From contig OZ035961.1 in NCBI GenBank assembly GCA_964034945.1, positions 10,718,001 through 10,782,000 on the forward strand: a DNA stretch of 64,000 nt, read 5' to 3'. Position numbers and translations under genes: made by a program. Positions within the stretch are counted from its first letter, which is position 1; every line of letters begins with the position of its first letter. This document shows positions 58,200 through 64,000 of this stretch, piece after piece. Under the pieces are notes generated by a model that saw nothing but the letters and a program-made list of their open reading frames with translations, was not told where the DNA came from and ran no database searches. Source of the DNA: Chrysopilus asiliformis. Lineage: Eukaryota; Arthropoda; Insecta; Diptera; Rhagionidae.

Positions 58200-58840
58200 T
58201 TCTCGCTTCTTATGCACATACTCGCATTTGACACCTTTTATGTTCCACCCAAATTCCCATCTCGACGACAAAAGCCGTTGATCACAAATCGGCGATATGC
58301 ATATATTGCCCTTAAGCCAATCGCGATGCTATTTTTAGCCTGACGTGCAACAAATCATAGCCACAACATACCGCACTGCATAAAGTTGTATATATACAAT
58401 TTAATGCTGTTGTTTGCTTTATGCTACAGATTTTATGCTAGAAGCAGTAGAACGATTCCCCTGATTTCATGCTGTTTATGCCACAGCTTCAGTGCAAATC
58501 CAACGTGAAGTCCAAGCGACGAGAGATTCCCCTTCGAATTATGCTCAGTCGGCTATGCCGGTGACGGGATTCTCGCTATTTATGCTTTATGCTAAACTAT
58601 ATGGATAGCAAGTGTACTTCAGAAGGTTCCTCCGTTTCTGTCCACATGTGGCTGAGTGCTGAGCCGGTTTCTCCCTCTGCAGGTTGCTGAGTAATCCTCT
58701 TGGCGAATGGGTGATGATCTTTGAGGTTTCCCCTCGATAGTTAACTCTTCTCTCGAGATTCGTGTCCAGTTCATCCTAGTTTGGCAAATCTCCTCCATGG
58801 CTTTCAGCGTAACATGATTATGCTGTTTATGCTCTCTGGA
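58200..58840. promoter_or_regulatory. TATGC-rich cluster upstream of a probable gene start
   Basis: About a dozen TATGC words occur in 640 bp, several as TTTATGCT (for example near 58428, 58434, 58579, 58586, 58827). Chance would give fewer than one TATGC per kilobase per strand. A TATATATAC box-like word lies at about 58390. The sequence also turns GC-richer here. Together with the probable signal-peptide exon 1.4 kb downstream, this suggests promoter or enhancer DNA, with TTTATGCT perhaps a repeated binding site. A decayed tandem repeat is the other reading. Confidence 0.4.
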
Positions 58841-60249
58841 GAATCGACGTAGACTCTCTGGCGTTCGGCAGCTGGAAGTAAGTTGGACGCGACTCCGCCC
58901 AGCGAAGCCTCAGGTCTTGCCTGAGGTCCGAATTAAGACAGTTTAACGTTGCCACTTGTTCGATGTGAATCGTCGGTTAGCGGCGTGCGCACCTACAATT
59001 GAAATCGGTTCCTACTGGAATTCTTATTTGATTTTTTTTACGATCGACCGTTCCTCTGTGCGTCCTTTTCCTGTGTGCTTCACGCGACGTGAATGTGATT
59101 CGGAAAAGGCGAAAAGGAAGTAAAAAATAAAATATTTGTGAAATAATTGTTTGTTTAAGTGACGCGTGATCATCCAGTGTCCTGGAGCGAAATACGCGCG
59201 GCGCGTGATAGCAGTCAACATTGAGTGATACTTCCGGTCAGTGTCCTTAGCCTTTTCCGAGGGTGGTCAACAGTTGACCACAGACTTCCTTCCGGTGAAT
59301 TGTGTGCGTTTTGTAAACGAATCATTTTTATGTGTTCCCGTTTCATATGTGTTATCTCTGTTATCTGAATAATAATTTTAATAAATTTTAATATTCATTT
59401 ATTATTATCGTTATGTATTGTTGACGCCGACTATAGAAATTGTAATTGTGGTTGAATGTGTTTTTCTGTTGTGCATTTAATCGCATTTCTTAAGGAAAGA
59501 ATTCAAAACGGAAGCGGTCATTTTGCGCCGACGGCTGGTATTCGCGTGCCTTTCGTAATTCCATCGCTACATTTTCTTCAAAGAAAGGGTGTTTTACACT
59601 TGCATTACATTCGTTTGGATATATTTTGAAATACACCTGCCTGCCAGGCATTATTATATAATATTGAAGGGAAATAAACAAAGTTTAAACAAGATTAATT
59701 TGGATTATAGCAATAACAATTATTTGTGACCGCAAGGTGTGTTCGTCTTTTTTCTACGATTTCGTCCTTCGCGTTTAAAAAAATCCGCTAAATATTGATT
59801 TTTAGTGCTACATTGTTTCAAACACCTGCCGCATTACTTCTTTATCGAGTTAAGTGTGTTGTTACTTAATTGATGTCCACAGGAGTTTTTAATATTGATA
59901 TTCACAAATTTCTGAAAATAGTGACCAATGTTAGTATTTAAGGATTGACGAAAAGGATGTGGCTTTCAATGACCAGGAATAGAAAAATAGTTGAATTAAG
60001 GCATTTTTTGAAAAATTTCTATATTAAGTAAAATCAGTTGAATCACAGTATTTGAAAACGAAATTTTAGTGTTTTTTGTGAGTGTGAAATAAAATTCACT
60101 TTGCATGGGTCTGCTCCTGTGACCATGCCCTTGCATGCATTGCAAAGACCTTCAAGGACATTGTGAAAAATACGGAATACATTTTCGTGGTCTAGATGAT
60201 TTCGACAAGGATTAAATATTAATGCATTTTTTTATACTGGAGTACTTAA
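58841..60249 (+). other. Probable promoter and 5' UTR of the gene starting at 60250
   Basis: About 58840-59300 is the GC-richest part of the right end (for example GGCGTGCGCACC, TACGCGCGGCGCGTGATAGC). It carries initiator-like words (TCAGTC at about 58547, TCAGTG at about 59236). The exact transcription start cannot be chosen by eye. The rest, to 60249, is AT-richer and has no long frame, as a leader or first non-coding exon would. Confidence 0.35.
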
Positions 60250-60333
60250 ATGTTAAAAGGAGACAAACGAAATATGGGTCGAAGCGACATCTGGATAGCT
60301 GTCGCTTTTGTCCTAATCACTTTAGTACATAAG
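60250..60333 (+). CDS. First coding exon, signal-peptide-like, gene continues beyond window
   Basis: An ATG in fair context (TTAAATG) opens a 28-codon exon: MLKGDKRN then MGRSDIWIAVAFVLITLVHK. It ends at a good donor, AAG|GTAAAC, in phase 0. A second in-frame ATG at 60274 begins MGRSD. From either start a short charged segment is followed by a hydrophobic stretch (IWIAVAFVLITLV), as in a signal peptide or an N-terminal membrane anchor, so the product is probably secreted or a membrane protein. GC-richer DNA upstream supports a gene start. The protein family cannot be named. Exon 2 is probably at 63928. Confidence 0.5.
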
Positions 60334-63300
60334 GTAAACTTGTTTTTTTAATATAAAAATATTTTTAAAAAACCGAAAATTTAAACAAAATCCAAATACT
60401 CCTTTTCCTCTTCCATCAGACAAATGGAAAATGTCACTTCCGATTTTCTGGAAAGCAGCTCCCTTTATCCAACATAAGCTATAGACAAAAATTGTTTAGA
60501 ATTAATTCTAAATAACGCTTTTCTAGATTGGAAATCAATTCAGTTTTTTCATTTTTTTATTTATTTTTTTTTTGAAAACGGCTAATTTTGAAAAACATCC
60601 CCTACCGGCATTTTTTATATATGGCACCTATTTGCTACAATAAATTATTTAGTGACAACTCCCTGTCTTATGAATAAAAGTGTTTATCAATTAATTTCAC
60701 AAATTTGCCTTACATCTAGTAATTCTTATTCTTGAGTCGAAACAAATTTTTTTTTTTCACATAATTTTAATTTTTTTTTTCTACAAAAAACTTTCTTCTT
60801 TCGTTCAAAATAACTTACAGATCGTTTTACAGAGCATTCCATGCAATGATAGTAAAAAAATTGCAAATAGTTTTTTTTATTGAACAAGATAGAATTCTCG
60901 ATGACAGAAATTTTAAATCTTTAACCCTATTTTTCACGCCAAAAACAAACCTTTGGAATTTAATTCGCTTAAGTTTTCTTAACTCTAATGCTGAAAAAGG
61001 TCAAGGAAATTTCTATTACACTGTTTTCTGGAGTCTGATGAGTTTGGGCGGTCCCGGATTTAGGAAAATTCAGAAACCAAACTTTTCTTTTGTCGAAAAA
61101 ACTTCGAAAACTCATCTTTTTTTTCCCTTGGAACTTTTACATTCAACTTTTGTGTCATATTTTGTTTAATTTTTTTTTCTACAAAAATTTCAAATAAGTA
61201 AGCCTGCGGCGCATATTTATTAGATGTTTTTGCCTAATAATTAGCAGCTATTGTCTCTTAATTTAAACTTTTGCAATAAAATAACGACTGAAAGTTTTTT
61301 ATGTGAAAAATGAAAAAACATTTTTTTAATTTTATATAAGAAAAAATACAGACAAATTTTGTATTTAAAATTCTGCATCTATAAGATCCTCTTCCTTATC
61401 AAGGTCCGTGGTTTTATTGTATAATAAATGTGAAAAAGTTTCTTTTTGGTTTCAAATATTAACCGATTCCTTGTGGGTGTATGAATTTAACCAACCCCAA
61501 TTGGAAAATAATCTTTCGATTTCAGCCAATGGAGCAGGAATTCCCAGCAGTTTCAGAGCTAGCTTTGAAAAGTTTGGATGCTGAAATACGACTTTGCTAG
61601 AATATCCTTCCAGTTTTCCAATTCTTCCTCAAATAAAATCTTGAACTAACCATCTTTCAAAAATGATCTCCCAGCCATTAAATTGTATTTTTTTTAAATA
61701 ACCCCGACTATTATGTAATCAACGCCACACATGAAACAACTGACCGAATAAACTAAAAACGTTCTATATTTAATTTTAACTTACATGACAAAACTCAGAG
61801 ACTGACATTTTTCGGAGTTTTTTTTTCAAATCATGTAATATTTACCTTGATTGATATTTTCGCAAGTTTTCGATTTCAAATGTCTGTCAATCATAAAATA
61901 CTGTCAGTTTATAATATAAACTCTTTTTGATTTGGTTGTGACTTTAATCATAAATCCCTAAGAATTTATTAAAAGCTGACGAGAAGCACGTCCCAAAACG
62001 AATTCTTAAAACTTGATACTTTTAATCTAAATCAACGGCGACCTACTCAGAAACCACATGACTTGCAGTAGGTCCGGAACGTTTCCGGTTTCAGAAGGAG
62101 CAGAAACGTTCACAGATAAATGTTATTTCTATCATTATCTAACTGCCCAGTATATATTCCAATAAAATAAAAAAAAAACCCAAAAGCAGAAAAAATCCTT
62201 ACTTGACCCAAGTGACCAGTTAATCAAATATAAAGCTCTAAATTTGAATTCCCTTCAACATAATTGTGTTTTATGTTGTATTATGCTATTATCAGACTTA
62301 ATGATAAAAATGGTTTTATGTTATTCGTATAGGAATTTTTTTCGTGATAAACATACAATAATTCTTATCTCAGAGAAAACTACATTTAGTATAAATCTAC
62401 ATTGTAGTGGATTTTATTATCAAAGTTGGAGTATATAAACTTTTAACACATTAAAAACCTTTCTATAAAAGTTCGTCTACGAGTGTAAAATGTATAAAGA
62501 ATTTTTCTTGTCATGGGGATGCAAAATATGTACTTTTTTGGCCTGATTTCTCAAATCACTGGATTAATCTGTTAGATATTTCCGGCGCACGCATTTTTAA
62601 CAGTGGTTCAGATTATTAGTATTTTTTTAAATGATAGTGATGTATAAACAATACACTGCGGCGAAGTAAAGATAAAAATTGTTAGTAAAAACTTTATGCG
62701 TAAGTAAAATTCCATAAAAAAGTAAACAACTATTAAAGAATTTTAAACTTGATTATTTGAAAATTTAATATTAAAATTGCTCAATCTAGATTGAAAAGAA
62801 TATTGTTACTTAAATATATAAGATTTTTTTTATCAACAGGCGCGTTCGGGTCGAAAAGTTAGTCATATTATCGTACACTCTTGTTGCCAAAAATTCACGG
62901 CTTGGAAGCTCCTTGCCGATTGAGCTGAAATTTTAGATGATATATTTTCAAAACGAAAAATGTTGACACATCTCATTAGTTACTCGTTCTTATCTTCTAC
63001 TTAATTTTTATCACTCATTAAAATATGTAAAAATGATAATTTCAGAATCTAAAAACTATTTTCGTATATGAATTCTTTGTTGCATCGCAGACATTTAACA
63101 TATTTAAATTAATTGGCAACAAGCATTTTACACGCAAACTAGAAAAAAGAAATTTAGTCAAACGATTCTTTATAAAACTTCCAAACAGAAGCAAATTTAT
63201 TAATTAATAAATAAGGAAGAAATATGAAATTTATTTATATTCAGTGGCATGGCGGTTGGATAAAGTATTAATAGATAACGCAGAATACTTCACAACTAAT

Positions 63301-63927
63301 AAACGAAATGCTCGACAAGCATTTAAAACAATAATGACCAAGTTTTGAAAAAAAAAATAAGTGGCTTAGAAAAAGCGGCTACAGTAAAACCAGTTCTTGG
63401 ACAATAAATTAAGCCAGATAATCCTCAATTAATGCCAACAAGTTTAATAAGACCATAACTCACTCATATAGTGTCCTCCTTGTGAACATATTTTCCCATC
63501 GACCATTGCGTTGCGTACCAACAAGGAAAAAAAAACATGATCCGAGACCCCAGAGAACTCTGAGTGTGTCATTGTGGCAATCATGTTGAGTAATAGACTA
63601 TGCTGGATGTTAAGATATATATGTTGTTGTGGCAAAGTCAGGGTGCAGTGTGTAATTGAAGGTCCTAAAACGGGGTGAATGTAGTGTGGTGGAGGCAAGG
63701 AACCAACGAAAATGTGGCCGGCGAGAACGCCAGAAAGAAGAAACCTCGCCAAAGGTCAGACAACATTTGAGATTTTGTAAAACACGCAACAAAACAAACC
63801 ACACGCAGAAAATTCAACAATCCAACAAACATATACATATATCGCAGTGCGCACCCTACATAAATGTACAAGTATACTGTGAGAGTTTTATCCAGACGAT
63901 GTTGTTTTTTATTTTACACCTTCTCAG
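60334..63927 (+). other. Probable first intron, 3.6 kb
   Basis: AT-rich DNA with T-runs and no convincing exon. The motif GCCTGCGGCGCA lies at 61202-61213. The frame at 60846-61169 (107 codons, Phe/Leu/Lys-rich) has no domain and is taken as chance. The right end is a polypyrimidine-rich acceptor (TTTTACACCTTCTCAG). Confidence 0.4.
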
Positions 63928-63956
63928 GTGGATGGAACTCTGTACAGGTATATCAA
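63928..63956 (+). CDS. Candidate 29-nt microexon of the gene starting at 60250
   Basis: A strong acceptor (TTTTATTTTACACCTTCTCAG ends it) and a perfect donor (TATCAA|GTAAGT) enclose 29 nt. Joined to the phase-0 exon at 60333 it reads VDGTLYRYI plus two bases, so frame and phase agree without a stop. Agreement of strand, order, phase and two strong splice signals is encouraging, but such a short exon cannot be proven from one sequence. Confidence 0.4.
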
Positions 63957-64000
63957 GTAAGTTCTATAGGGACCTTTTCTTGCACAAATGCAGCCGTTTC

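Overview
This is a window of AT-rich eukaryotic nuclear DNA, most likely from an insect. I base that on sparse coding sequence with GT-AG splice signals, long stretches without genes, simple-sequence satellites, one LINE-type retrotransposon, and many short inverted-repeat elements with target-site signatures of the piggyBac (TTAA), hAT (8 bp), PIF/Harbinger-like (TAA/TTA) and Tc1/mariner-like (TA) classes. The element mix would suit a dipteran, but the species cannot be named from the sequence.

Layout. 1-9.8 kb is mostly non-coding, with a 7-bp GAGACGA satellite, an 8-bp CTAACAGA satellite and a weak minus-strand exon candidate at 6484-6560. 9.8-24.3 kb holds a 5'-truncated LINE with a 548-codon open frame (15740-17386) and a dense set of miniature elements: three piggyBac-like (12266-12522, 21599-21781, 23975-24263) and two with TA target sites (19571-19822, 21946-22217). 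25.7-28.5 kb holds a 1.46-kb non-autonomous hAT-type element with an 8-bp target duplication and an older repeat nested in it, plus a small decayed hAT-like element. 31-44 kb carries more miniature elements, among them a Harbinger-like insertion whose empty site can be read from a neighbouring repeat, and a 962-bp element with mirror-symmetric GGGGCTAGTATTAAC motifs.

48.8-54.3 kb holds a Harbinger-like element with an internal 14-bp tandem array, a tRNA-like SINE fragment, a minus-strand exon candidate (50437-50531), and the most unusual object in the window: a 2.2-kb element (52101-54307). It has short terminal inverted repeats, TTTCACACA-type subterminal repeats on both arms and an intron-containing C2H2 zinc-finger gene inside.

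The right end (58.2-64 kb) looks like the start of a host gene on the plus strand: a region rich in TTTATGCT motifs, a GC-richer probable 5' UTR, a first coding exon encoding a signal-peptide-like sequence (60250-60333), a 3.6-kb intron and a 29-nt phase-compatible microexon (63928-63956). The gene runs off the window.

Most open frames between 60 and 120 codons are what AT-rich DNA produces by chance and are not annotated as genes. Three dispersed repeat families recur and are called A, B and C in the entries. No operons, bacterial-type genes or CRISPR arrays are present.
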